A DNA stretch of 34,013 nt, taken from NCBI GenBank assembly GCA_027623555.1, contig JAQBSZ010000042.1, forward strand, positions 1 through 34,013. Direction: 5' to 3'. The stretch is from Pseudomonadota bacterium. Lineage in GTDB: Bacteria > Pseudomonadota > Gammaproteobacteria > Pseudomonadales > Pseudohongiellaceae. The notes beneath the pieces are model-generated. The model saw nothing but the letters and a program-made list of their open reading frames with translations. It was not told the DNA's origin and made no database searches. This document shows positions 25,381 to 33,514 of this stretch, piece after piece; the first letter of the stretch is position 1; each line of letters opens with the position of its first letter. Position numbers and translations under genes: made by a program.

Positions 25381-25420
25381 ATAAATGCTGACAATCTAAT
25401 CTCTAACCATATTGTCATTT
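25381..25420. repeat. Dispersed palindromic repeat, copy 1
   Basis: This 40-base element matches 31711-31750 at 35 positions. It contains TGACAAT (25389-25395) and ATTGTCA (25411-25417), a perfect 7-base inverted repeat around CTAATCTCTAACCAT. The surrounding 417-base gap between the M28 gene and the FAD oxidase holds no other gene that I can see. Confidence 0.6.
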
Positions 25421-25623
25421 CGTTAGTGATCCGTATCCTCTTTCATTTCTGAATGGTTCATACTCCGAAATTAGGCAGGTTAGGAGTTTACTTGTCAGTA
25501 CCAAATGGAATACCGGGGGGTCCGCCCACATTCTCCTTTTATATTCCTCAAATACCTCCCCAAATCGCGCCAACTGCTGTAGGTTTAGCCCTGCCCTTCA
25601 CTATTAAAAACTGGTAACCCTGA

Positions 25624-26907
25624 TTGACCTATCCCAGATACCAACTCGACTGCGGCTGGAATGCACTGTTACCCAGGCGTGAGGCAAATCCATCGCTACA
25701 GCATGACATCGAAGTCGACGTTGCCATTGTCGGCGCCGGTTGGACCGGTATCGCCGCCGCCAAACGCTGGCACGAACTAGCGCCGACTGACGCGATCACG
25801 CTGCTCGATTCCAGTGAGATTGGCGAGGGTAACCCGGGGCGCAATTCCGGGTTTCTGTTGCAGATTGCGCTGGCCGAAGATGCGAACCCGAAGCAGATAG
25901 AACGCATGGCTCAGTGCAATGAACTCAGCGGCGAGACCATGGCGCAGATTGTGGCAGAAGTGCAGCAATCCGGCCATCAAGTAGACCTGCAACGGGCAGG
26001 GACCTATCGCGCCGCCGCCAGCAGGATCGGCCTGAAATCCCTGAACAAATACCGGGCTTTTCTGGAGGCGGCCAGGCTACCTTTTGAAGAACTCAATCGT
26101 CATGCCTTGCGTGAAAGACTGGGCTCTGACTTTTATCAACAGGGCCTGTACTCACCGGATTGCTACCTGGCACAACCGGCGGCAGTGATTCGTGCGCTGG
26201 CAGCGCAACTGCCGAACGACATCCAGTTGTATGAAAACACCCCGGCGCTTTCGCTGAAAAATGCACCGGGTGGTTGGCGCGTCACCACACCCAACGGTAA
26301 CGTAACCTGCCGCAAACTGATGCTGGCGAACAACGCCTTCAGCAAGGAGCTTGGCGTCGGCGGGTCTCGGCTGGTAGCCATGTACACCTTTGCCGGACTG
26401 ACGCCGGTATTAGGTGACGAGCAGCTCGCCGGTCTCGGCACAGACACAAACTGGGGACTGCTGCCAACCCATCGCCTCGGCAGTACCCTGCGCCGCACTG
26501 CTGACGGACGCTTGCTCATCCGGTCGATGTACGGCTACGAGAAAGAGCACTCCCAACACCGGATCGAGGCGGAGCTGGCGAAACGAGTGCGCCGGCGGTT
26601 TCCGGCACTGGCCAATACCGAATTCGAGCACGTCTGGGGTGGCGCGGTAGGCTTTACCTTAAACGGTGGTGCCCTCTGGGGCGAGGCCAAGCCCGGACTT
26701 TTTGTCTCTGCCGGCTGCAACGGCGGCGGCACCGTCAAAGGCACCTTGCTTGGCAGGCTTTTAGTAGACAAAGCCCATGGTATGAACGTGCCAGATGTCC
26801 CAAAATTATTCGGCCGCGCCAGCTGGATGCCGCCGGAACCATTACGCACTATCGGTTTTCATATCGCCTCAACGGTAGAAAGCTGGCACGGGCGCCACGA
26901 ATTGTAA
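25624..26907 (+). CDS. FAD-dependent amine/amino-acid oxidoreductase (DAO family)
   Basis: A 427-residue flavoprotein of the DAO family, close to gamma-glutamylputrescine oxidase-like enzymes. The FAD motif VAIVGAGWTGIAAAKRW is at 34-50, followed by EIGEGNPGRNSGFL, the flavin-contact pattern of this subfamily, and a C-terminal GCNGGGTVKGTLLG. It would oxidise an amine or amino acid with release of an aldehyde or keto acid. The start is TTG at 25624, since a stop codon lies directly before it and no strong ribosome site is present. The NhaC-type gene follows 26 bases later on the same strand, so they are probably one operon; together they may handle an imported amino compound. The substrate is unknown. 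Confidence 0.83.
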   Translation: MTYPRYQLDCGWNALLPRREANPSLQHDIEVDVAIVGAGWTGIAAAKRWHELAPTDAITLLDSSEIGEGNPGRNSGFLLQIALAEDANPKQIERMAQCNELSGETMAQIVAEVQQSGHQVDLQRAGTYRAAASRIGLKSLNKYRAFLEAARLPFEELNRHALRERLGSDFYQQGLYSPDCYLAQPAAVIRALAAQLPNDIQLYENTPALSLKNAPGGWRVTTPNGNVTCRKLMLANNAFSKELGVGGSRLVAMYTFAGLTPVLGDEQLAGLGTDTNWGLLPTHRLGSTLRRTADGRLLIRSMYGYEKEHSQHRIEAELAKRVRRRFPALANTEFEHVWGGAVGFTLNGGALWGEAKPGLFVSAGCNGGGTVKGTLLGRLLVDKAHGMNVPDVPKLFGRASWMPPEPLRTIGFHIASTVESWHGRHEL

Positions 26908-26933
26908 AAAAATAAATCAGCAAAGGAGTATCT

Positions 26934-28340
26934 TTGGAACCCACTAACTATATCGGACCCTTGTCCCTTGTCCCCGCAACCGTTGCGATCACACTCGCCT
27001 TCATAACACGCAATACGGTGTTCTCACTTGCAGTGGCCTGTCTCGCCGGCGTGCTGGTGGCTGGTCAGGGTTTTATAGGTTTTCCCAACTTGTTGGTCGG
27101 CGCCCTCGGCAACGAAGGCTTCTCCTGGATATTGCTGCTGGAATTTTTCATCGGCATGTTGATCGCATTCTTCCAGCGCACCGGCGCTATCCTCAATTTC
27201 TCCCTGTTCATCGAGCGCCGCCAGATGACCCGCAAGCGCGTGCAACTCATCGCCTGGTTTATGGGCATGTTTGTCTATTTCAGCGACTATTTCAGCCCGC
27301 TATTTGTCGGCTCCACCATGCGCGCCCTGTCGGACCGCTTCAAGATCTCCCGGGAAAAACTGGCGTATATCTGCGACTCCACTTCGGCACCGGTGAGCAT
27401 ACTGGTGCCCATCACCGGCTGGGCAGTGTTAGTGGCCGGCTTGATCATCGACATGGGCCCTATCGACAACGCCGGCCAGGCCATGCGGGCCTTCATCTAC
27501 TCCATACCATTCAATATATACTCGATCCTCGCCGTGGCCATGGTCGGGCTGATCGCCAGCGGCATCCTCCCGGATTTCGGTCCCATGAAAACCGCCGAAG
27601 ACCGCGCAATGACCGAAGGTAAATTGGTCAGGGATGGCGCCCAGCCGTTAATGGGCGAAGAACTCACCGGTATAGAACCTTACGCAGGCATCCAGACCAA
27701 CCTATTCTGGAACTTTGTGTTTCCGGTGATAGTCGTAATTGGCTTCGCCATTGGCGCGGTGATACTCGTCAGCAGTGCCATGCCCATGGAAGCCTTCATG
27801 CTGGCAGCCATTGTGTCCGCCATCGTCATGCGCCTACAGGGCATACCATTGAGTGAAATCACCGACACCGCCATGCTCGGCATCAAGGGCATCATGCCCG
27901 CAGTGGTGATTCTGGCCTTCGCCTATGCCCTGAACGATTTATCCGCCGGGCTTAACACCGCCGACTACATCATCTCCGCCACCGAATCCTGGTTGACGCC
28001 GAAAGTGTTGCCTATGCTGGCCTTTCTGATCACTGGCTTCATCGCCTTCTCCACCGGCACTTCCTGGGGCACCTACGCCATCATGATCCCTATCGCCGTG
28101 CCACTGGCGTTCGCTTTCTCCGGGGATGAACTGACCACCGTGGTGTACGCCACCATAGCAGCCGTGTCCGGGGGTGGCGTATTCGGTGATCACTGTTCAC
28201 CCTTGTCGGATACATCTATTCTTGCTTCGACAGGTGCAGCGTCGGACCATATCGATCATGTGAAAACGCAGCTGCCCTATGCGGGATTGATCGGGGTAGT
28301 GAGCCTGGTGGTGTATCTGGGGGTGGGGTGGAGTATGTGA
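26934..28340 (+). CDS. NhaC family Na+/H+ antiporter-like transporter
   Basis: A 468-residue integral membrane protein with about eleven hydrophobic helices. The C-terminal GTSWGTYAIMIPIAVPLA and VSGGGVFGDHCSPLSDTSILAS are signatures of the NhaC family, as is YFSDYFSPLFVGSTMRALSD. The start is TTG at 26934, clearly supported by AAGGAG. Members act as sodium/proton antiporters, and some, placed next to amino-acid catabolic genes, may exchange organic substrates; here the partner is an FAD oxidase. The gene ends just before a long REP-like hairpin. Transport specificity cannot be read from sequence. Confidence 0.9.
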   Translation: MEPTNYIGPLSLVPATVAITLAFITRNTVFSLAVACLAGVLVAGQGFIGFPNLLVGALGNEGFSWILLLEFFIGMLIAFFQRTGAILNFSLFIERRQMTRKRVQLIAWFMGMFVYFSDYFSPLFVGSTMRALSDRFKISREKLAYICDSTSAPVSILVPITGWAVLVAGLIIDMGPIDNAGQAMRAFIYSIPFNIYSILAVAMVGLIASGILPDFGPMKTAEDRAMTEGKLVRDGAQPLMGEELTGIEPYAGIQTNLFWNFVFPVIVVIGFAIGAVILVSSAMPMEAFMLAAIVSAIVMRLQGIPLSEITDTAMLGIKGIMPAVVILAFAYALNDLSAGLNTADYIISATESWLTPKVLPMLAFLITGFIAFSTGTSWGTYAIMIPIAVPLAFAFSGDELTTVVYATIAAVSGGGVFGDHCSPLSDTSILASTGAASDHIDHVKTQLPYAGLIGVVSLVVYLGVGWSM

Positions 28341-28344
28341 AAGC

Positions 28345-28400
28345 GGAGACAGACCACGTTTAAGCAGGCTCGTCTGCCCGCTTGAACGTGGTCTGTCTCC
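28345..28400. terminator. Long REP-like hairpin between convergent genes
   Basis: The arms 28345-28365 and 28380-28400 are 21 bases long and pair with one G-T exception; the right arm is followed by ATTTTT. The outer part reads GGAGACAGACCACGTT, a sequence I associate with REP elements of gammaproteobacteria. It lies four bases past the transporter and just before the end of the TonB-like gene, so it can end both transcripts. Whether REP or plain terminator is open. Confidence 0.8.
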
Positions 28401-28406
28401 ATTTTT

Positions 28407-29480
28407 CTAGTTAAACTCAAACCGGAACGATATCCGAACGCCTGGAGCATCTACTGGGACTCCATTTATCGTTTTTGGTCTATACTCAAAATCAACGATA
28501 GCATCCAAGCAAGCATTATCAAAAACTCCGCGGGGATCTGATTCCACAATAACCGGATCACTCACCTCTCCATCTGCTGTTACGGTGAACTCAACCTCAC
28601 AAGAACCTTCAATATTTCTGTTAGCTGCACGGCTTGGGTAAGAAGCAGGTGCTCTACGCACTAATTCTTCTTGAACGACTATATCGACTTCCTGAGAATC
28701 GACAATGGCTTGAGAATCTTCGGCTGGTTCGTCAATTTCGGTTTCAAGGGTTTCACTATCTTCGGCCACTCCAACTTCAAGGGTTTCACTATCTTCGGTA
28801 GTTTCAACTTCGAAGTTTTCGATAACTTCGGTCACCTCGCTCAACGCGGTTAGCTCACTCATCAATTGATTCCGTTGGAATTGTAAATCCCTTACTTGCC
28901 TTTGTGCATCTTCAAGGTCTTGTTGGTATTGCTCCAGTCTCGCGCTCGCTTCAGCTCTTTGGCCAGATAACTCCTGCCGAACTCCAATCAATTCTTCTTC
29001 CCCAAGTAAGGCTTGTTGTAAAGCTTGTTGAGTTTCTTCCGACTGGGATTGATTTTCCTCCAGCTGTGCTCTGGATTCATTTAGCTGTCGCTGAGTCCTC
29101 TCCAGCTGTGCCTGGGATTCCTCTAGTTGTCCTTGAGTTCCCTCCAGCTGTGTTTGAGATTCTTCCAGAGAACGCTGGGTAGCAATTGCTAATAGCTCTG
29201 CACTTCGTAGTTCTAGTGTCAGAGAAGCAATTGTTTTGGTTGCCGTTTCTACGCTTGCTAATTCATCACCTGTCTGTTGGGGTATCGAAGTTTGTACAGC
29301 AGAAGGGACAAATTGTGTTGCACTGGTTGTAAATAGTTCTCTTACACTGATGTATATCAACAACAATAAGACAACCAGGATAAGTAGAGCCAGAAATGAT
29401 AAACCCCTTTTTAGGGATAACAGGGTAACTTCAAGGGAGGCGATATTGCCTTCTAAGTTAGAATGTTCAGATATGACCAT
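28407..29480 (-). CDS. TonB-like protein with long coiled coil
   Basis: A 357-residue protein: short cytosolic N-terminus, one transmembrane helix (FLALLILVVLLLLIYISV, about 27-44), then a long coiled coil built of repeated QLEESQ/QLERTQ heptad-like units (about 90-190), an acidic repeat region (DSETLEVGVAEDSETLE) and a C-terminal TonB domain (AANRNIEGSCEVEFTVTADG to RISFRFEFN). TonB proteins transmit proton-motive energy to outer-membrane receptors; here the usual Pro-rich linker is replaced by a coiled coil, so it may instead bridge the periplasm or scaffold. I chose the ATG at 29480 because GGAGGT lies eight bases upstream. No ExbB/ExbD genes are adjacent. Confidence 0.8.
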   Translation of the reverse strand: MVISEHSNLEGNIASLEVTLLSLKRGLSFLALLILVVLLLLIYISVRELFTTSATQFVPSAVQTSIPQQTGDELASVETATKTIASLTLELRSAELLAIATQRSLEESQTQLEGTQGQLEESQAQLERTQRQLNESRAQLEENQSQSEETQQALQQALLGEEELIGVRQELSGQRAEASARLEQYQQDLEDAQRQVRDLQFQRNQLMSELTALSEVTEVIENFEVETTEDSETLEVGVAEDSETLETEIDEPAEDSQAIVDSQEVDIVVQEELVRRAPASYPSRAANRNIEGSCEVEFTVTADGEVSDPVIVESDPRGVFDNACLDAIVDFEYRPKTINGVPVDAPGVRISFRFEFN

Positions 29481-29783
29481 CAGGTTTACCTCCAAGCCAA
29501 TACCCATTTATTTAACAAGGTTTTGGTTTCAATATAAATGAATTATTTTACCTCGTGCATTCAATCAAAATTTATTCTGCTACTAAGACAGGTGGTTCGT
29601 CGAATAAAGTCTCTATCTTGTCAAATCTGAAAACTCTTTTGTCTTTAGATGTGCGAGGGAACTTTTTCTCTATGGCATCATAGAGTTATATTTTCTCGTT
29701 CGTTTTCGCTTGCATGTAAACTGTGTATCGGGACATCTACAACCAATATCCGTGCGCATTGGCCCTAATCGCTGTTAGTCACT

Positions 29784-29792
29784 TCCATTTAG
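29784..29792. repeat. Target-site duplication, left copy
   Basis: TCCATTTAG here and at 31177-31185 flank the IS256-family element exactly. Nine bases is normal for the family. The rest of the gap (29481-29783) holds only the last codons of the gene the element interrupted (stop at 29775-29777) and no other gene that I can see. Confidence 0.9.
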
Positions 29793-31176
29793 GAGTTATA
29801 ACTGAATCTGGTGTTTAAGTATTTGAAAAAAAGCGGCGTATCTGGTTGATTGGTTATCACCAAACAATCAAGCAACCAAAAGGATACGCCACTGTGAGCA
29901 AGAATAACGTTATTGAACTTGAAGGTCGAGATACGAGAGTTGATCCGTTGACTGAACTACTGCTGGAGGGCGCACAGAAACTGGTTTACCAGGCCGTCCA
30001 GGCTGAGCTGTATGCCTGCCTCGAACAGTATTCTGATCGTCGCACGGAAGATGGCCACGCGGGAGTGGTTCGCAATGGCTATCAGCCTGAGCGAGAGATT
30101 CAAACCGGTATCGGACCGGTAACCGTGAAGATCCCCAAGGTCCGGGCCAAAACCGGTGAGCCAGTAACATTCCAGTCAGCGCTAGTACCGCTGTATGTCC
30201 GTAAAACCAAATCCCTGGAAGCAGCACTGCCCTGGTTGTATCTGAAGGGCATATCCACCGCAGAAATGGGTGCCGCCCTGGAAGTACTGGTCGGGCCGAA
30301 TGCCAAAGGCTTGTCAGCGAGCACCGTTTCCCGCTTAAAACAGACCTGGGCGCAGGAATACCGGACCTGGTCAGAAGAACGACTGGACAAGGACCAGTGG
30401 GCCTATATTTGGGCTGACGGTGTCTACAGCGGACTGAGAGCCAAACAGGCAAAACTGTGTGCTCTGGTAATCATTGGTGTTAACGAGCGCGGGGAGAAGC
30501 ACTTTCTGGCCATCGAGGATGGTGTACGAGAGTCGACACAGAGTTGGCGCGAGGTGTTGTTGGACCTGAAATCCCGCGGGATGAATGCACCCAAGCTGGC
30601 GATCGGTGATGGCGCCATGGGGTTCTGGGCGGCCTTGGAAGAAGTGTATTCCACAACGCGTCAGCAACGCTGCTGGATGCACAAGACCATGAATGTGCTG
30701 AATTGCCTTCCAAAGTCTACGCAGCCAAAGGCCAAGGCGGCACTGCATGCCATTTGGCAGGCAGGAACAAAGCCTGAAGCTGAGAATGCATTCGATCTGT
30801 TTGTAGAGACGTACGATGCCAAGTACCCGAAAGCCACACTCTGTTTACAGAAGGACCGTGAGGAACGCATGGCCTTCTATGATTTCCCGGCAAAGCATTG
30901 GCAGAGTATCCGCACCAGCAACCCGATTGAATCGACCTTTGGTACTATCCGGCATCGAATCAAGCGTTCAAAGAGCTGCCTGTCTAGAGACGGTATGCTG
31001 CACATGATGTTCAAGTTGGGCATGTGTGCAGAGAAAAAATGGCGCCGCTTACGCGGCTTCAATTATCTGGCAAAGGTCATAACAGGAATCAAATTTAGAG
31101 ATGGAATCGAGGTGAAAGCAGTTGACCAGGTTGCCGCTTGATTCAGGTACTGAAACACTACTTTTGACAATAACTC
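29793..31176 (+). mobile_element. Complete IS256-family insertion sequence, 1384 bp
   Basis: The element begins GAGTTAT and ends ATAACTC; the imperfect inverted repeats of about 30 bases share GAGTTAT, GTGTTT and AGTA. It carries one transposase gene, and is bounded by a perfect 9-base target duplication, TCCATTTAG. The intact ends, the exact duplication and the open reading frame show a recent insertion that may still be active. It lies in the 3' end of a minus-strand gene. Confidence 0.93.
29894..31141 (+). CDS. IS256-family transposase
   Basis: A 415-residue mutator-type transposase (PF00872). The DDE residues are visible: Asp175 in WADGVYSG, Asp239 in IGDGAMGF and Glu346 in TSNPIESTFGTIRHR; the C/H-containing stretch RCWMHKTMNVLN at about 260 is also typical. 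The start is GTG at 29894 with AAGGAT before it; the first 16 residues of the longer open frame are not family-like. The catalytic set and length are complete, so the enzyme is probably functional. Confidence 0.95.
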   Translation: MSKNNVIELEGRDTRVDPLTELLLEGAQKLVYQAVQAELYACLEQYSDRRTEDGHAGVVRNGYQPEREIQTGIGPVTVKIPKVRAKTGEPVTFQSALVPLYVRKTKSLEAALPWLYLKGISTAEMGAALEVLVGPNAKGLSASTVSRLKQTWAQEYRTWSEERLDKDQWAYIWADGVYSGLRAKQAKLCALVIIGVNERGEKHFLAIEDGVRESTQSWREVLLDLKSRGMNAPKLAIGDGAMGFWAALEEVYSTTRQQRCWMHKTMNVLNCLPKSTQPKAKAALHAIWQAGTKPEAENAFDLFVETYDAKYPKATLCLQKDREERMAFYDFPAKHWQSIRTSNPIESTFGTIRHRIKRSKSCLSRDGMLHMMFKLGMCAEKKWRRLRGFNYLAKVITGIKFRDGIEVKAVDQVAA

Positions 31177-31467
31177 TCCATTTAGTTCCGATAGGCTAAA
31201 TGTCATAGGAAAATGAATAACATACCTGTCATCACCTTGAACATTTTTAATACTATCTTTAAACAAAGCGTACTCTTTAGCCTTGAGTCTGTCTATCTCC
31301 TTTACAGCCGGGGATATTGACAAGTTACTGATTCGTATTGATAAAAAATCTTCGTCAAACCAACCTGTATCCTCACTGCCTTTTTTCAAAACGTAAACGT
31401 ACGCGCTAGAAAAAATCGATAATTTTCCGCTGACACCACATCTCGACCAAGATTTCACAAAATGCAA
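31063..31467 (-). CDS. Hypothetical gene fragment fused to the IS256 end
   Basis: The open frame runs from about 31467 on the minus strand. Residues up to SELNG (31177) are host sequence; the rest, ELLSKVVFQYLNQAATW and on, is read from the inside of the IS. Without the IS the frame would continue from the target site at 29783 with Ser-Asp and stop (29775). The insertion therefore replaces two residues by a 37-residue tail. The host part (FLSIRISNLSISPAVKEIDRLKAKEY) matches no family I know, and its own 5' end abuts the IS6 remnant, so the original start may be lost. Confidence 0.55.
   Translation of the reverse strand: MHFVKSWSRCGVSGKLSIFSSAYVYVLKKGSEDTGWFDEDFLSIRISNLSISPAVKEIDRLKAKEYALFKDSIKNVQGDDRYVIHFPMTFSLSELNGELLSKVVFQYLNQAATWSTAFTSIPSLNLIPVMTFAR
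31177..31185. repeat. Target-site duplication, right copy
   Basis: Identical to 29784-29792; marks the exact right edge of the IS256-family element. Confidence 0.9.
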
Positions 31468-31483
31468 ACGGCCGTGTGAGGTG

Positions 31484-31687
31484 CATCGGCTTAAACTTCC
31501 GCATACCCCGCTCGCTTACTCTTGTTGGCTGATTCGATAGCTCGATACAATTGTTTGCATATTGAGATGCAGCGTAGATTGATTCAAGTATCAGCTCGCG
31601 ATGAGTCACTCCAGAACTTCTCAATTTGTTGGTCACAATCTTTCGTGGCTCGCCTTTATGAACTCTCAATAACCGCTTGAAAAAAAG
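31484..31687 (-). pseudogene. IS6-family transposase remnant
   Basis: The frame reads FFKRLLRVHKGEPRKIVTNK, then NNCIELSNQPTRVSERGMRK, the C-terminal third of IS6/IS26-type transposases (known members read IVTDKLRSYG and AELSHQPTRVRERGMRRFK). The second catalytic Asp is Asn here (IVTNKL), while the Glu is kept. Similarity stops at about 31484, near MRKFKPM, and no N-terminal part or terminal repeats are present. It is a dead fragment adjacent to the gene hit by IS256, so the area has been a repeated insertion target. Confidence 0.78.
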
Positions 31688-31710
31688 TAGGGGACTTTAA
31701 CAAATTAAGG

Positions 31711-31750
31711 ATAAATGATGACAATCTAATCTCTAGCCCCATTGTTATTT
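31711..31750. repeat. Dispersed palindromic repeat, copy 2
   Basis: Shares 35 of 40 positions with 25381-25420, including ATAAATG and TGACAATCTAATCTCTA. The inverted repeat is TGACAAT/ATTGTTA, with one mismatch. It lies between the IS6 remnant and dbpA. The 31751-32090 stretch holds only a 21-codon ORF at 31925-31990 of doubtful reality and the tandem repeat at 31980. Confidence 0.6.
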
Positions 31751-31979
31751 TTTTCGTGCCCCCTATCTTCCGCCCGTTCTAGGCATGCCCTCTGCTGCTT
31801 CCTCAGTCTGTCCCGTGAGTTTTGCAGCTTGACTTTGTGCGCAGGCTCATTGAGATTGATTCCTGATCTGTACAATAAAAAACACGCTAGATTCATTCCA
31901 TCCACCACTTTGCGGGGGGGCAAAATGAGCAGTGAAAACTTCAATCATCCGCAGGATGCTTCTGCCCCCACAGAGAATA

Positions 31980-32009
31980 GACAGGAATAAACTGGACAGG
32001 AATAAACTG
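31980..32009. repeat. Tandem 15-base repeat, two copies
   Basis: GACAGGAATAAACTG occurs at 31980-31994 and 31995-32009, followed by GACACC as the start of a partial third. Its complement contains GGTGTCCAGTTTATTCCTGT, resembling outward ends of REP-type elements. A small hairpin (CCCAA-ATGC-TTGGG) follows at about 32030-32045. Confidence 0.55.
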
Positions 32010-32090
32010 GACACCCACAAATTTGAGCCTCCCAAATGCTTGGGCTGACCAAACTAATTGGACTTGATGCCAAACTCGGCAATAGATATC

Positions 32091-32099
32091 TGCTATGAT
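32091..32099 (+). promoter_or_regulatory. Extended -10 promoter of dbpA
   Basis: TGCTATGAT is a TGn extended -10 hexamer (TATGAT, one mismatch) 29 bases before the dbpA ATG. The -35 region is weak, as is usual for extended -10 promoters. Confidence 0.45.
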
Positions 32100-32127
32100 G
32101 CGCGCCCGGCATTATCAGGCAATCCCC

Positions 32128-33507
32128 ATGAATTCCGCCCCATTCGTAACACTCCCCCTGCGCTCCGAGCTTCTGGCTAGTATCGAGACGCTCGCCTATG
32201 ATGCGATGACACCAGTGCAGGCACAAACGCTGCCACATCTACTCAGGAACCAGGATCTGCTAGCGCAGGCCAGGACCGGCAGCGGCAAAACGGCAGCATT
32301 TGCAATCGGTCTGCTCAACAAGCTCGATGCACTGTCCTATTGCACCCAGGCACTTGTGTTGTGTCCCACCCGGGAATTGGCGGAACAAGTGGCGGCAGAA
32401 ATTCGCAGGCTCGCCAGCACTATTCCCAATATCAAGTTGCTTACTCTCTGTGGTGGAAAACCTATGGGTCCGCAACTGGTTTCACTGCAGCGCGACCCAC
32501 ACATCGTGGTGGGAACGCCAGGGCGCATTCTGAAACATCTCGAGAAGCAGACTTTGCATCTTGATTCCGTGCAGACGCTGGTGCTGGATGAGGCCGACCG
32601 CATGCTGGACATGGGCTTCCATGACGACATCATACAGATCATCGGCAAGACACCTGGCTCGCGGCAGACGCTGCTGTTCTCGGCGACCTATCCTGATGGC
32701 ATCAAGGAAATCAGCCACCGGGTGCAGCGCGATCCTGTTGATATTCGTGTTGAGGTCAGTCACCACAGCCCAGACATTGATCAGGTTTTCTTCCAGGTGG
32801 AAAATGCTGAGCGGATAGAGACGCTGTTTAAGGTGATAGGGCACTATCGGCCTGAGTCGAGTCTGGTTTTCTGTAATACCAAACAGCGCTGCCAGGAACT
32901 GGCGAGTGAATTACGTCAGCATGATTTGCATGCACTGGCCCTGCATGGCGACCTTGAGCAGTTCGAGCGTGACCAGGTCCTGACCCAGTTCGCCGGCAAG
33001 AGCAGTTCGATTCTCATCGCCACCGATGTCGCCGCCCGCGGAATTGATGTGAAGGAGCTGGCCGCGGTAATTAATTTCGAGCTCAGTCGCGACCCGGAAG
33101 TGCACATCCATCGAATTGGGCGCACGGCTCGAGCCGGCAGTAAGGGGCTCGCCGTGAGTCTGTTCACCGCCTCGGAACGGCGGCGGCTACAAGCTATTGA
33201 AGAATACCAGGGTTCGGCCGCAACCCTCACCGAAGTGGCGATCCTGAGCGAACAGACAAACTTCAAACTCTATCCGCCCATGGTCACGCTGTTGGTGAAC
33301 GGTGGGCGCAAGGAGAAGGTCAGAGCAGGAGATTTACTGGGTGCACTGACGGCGAGTGGGGAAATTACTGGTGACCAGATTGGCAAGATTACCCTGTTTG
33401 ATAAAGTCGCCTATGTTGCCGTCCAGCAGAAGAAGGCGAAGCAGGCATTAGAGATTCTTGCTCACGGCAAGATCAAGGGAAGGAAGTTCAAGGTGCGGCT
33501 GCTGTGA
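32128..33507 (+). CDS. dbpA: ATP-dependent RNA helicase DbpA
   Basis: A 459-residue DEAD-box helicase. RecA-like domain 1: Q-motif region MTPVQAQ (27-33), Walker A ARTGSGKT (48-55), PTRELAE (80-86), GG, TPGR (130-133), DEADRMLDMGF (154-164), SAT (185-187). Domain 2: VFCNTKQRCQE, HGDLEQFERD, TDVAARGID and HRIGRTARAG. The C-terminal DbpA RNA-binding domain (about 385-459) shows GGRKEKVRAGDLLGAL, GDQIGKI and GKIKGRKFKVRLL; this domain binds hairpin 92 of 23S rRNA and acts in large-subunit assembly. The ATG at 32128 gives a length matching known DbpA proteins; an upstream ATG at 32095 lies in the promoter. Confidence 0.95.
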   Translation: MNSAPFVTLPLRSELLASIETLAYDAMTPVQAQTLPHLLRNQDLLAQARTGSGKTAAFAIGLLNKLDALSYCTQALVLCPTRELAEQVAAEIRRLASTIPNIKLLTLCGGKPMGPQLVSLQRDPHIVVGTPGRILKHLEKQTLHLDSVQTLVLDEADRMLDMGFHDDIIQIIGKTPGSRQTLLFSATYPDGIKEISHRVQRDPVDIRVEVSHHSPDIDQVFFQVENAERIETLFKVIGHYRPESSLVFCNTKQRCQELASELRQHDLHALALHGDLEQFERDQVLTQFAGKSSSILIATDVAARGIDVKELAAVINFELSRDPEVHIHRIGRTARAGSKGLAVSLFTASERRRLQAIEEYQGSAATLTEVAILSEQTNFKLYPPMVTLLVNGGRKEKVRAGDLLGALTASGEITGDQIGKITLFDKVAYVAVQQKKAKQALEILAHGKIKGRKFKVRLL

Positions 33508-33514
33508 AAGCCCA

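Noticed and set aside
28890..29200. Tandem DNA repeat in the TonB-like gene
   Set aside because: The similarity is at the level of heptad-like coiled-coil codons and is too degenerate at DNA level to call a separate repeat.
31925..31990. A 21-codon ORF starting MSSENFNHPQDAS
   Set aside because: It has a G-rich upstream run but no similarity, and it ends inside the tandem repeat, so coding is not supported.
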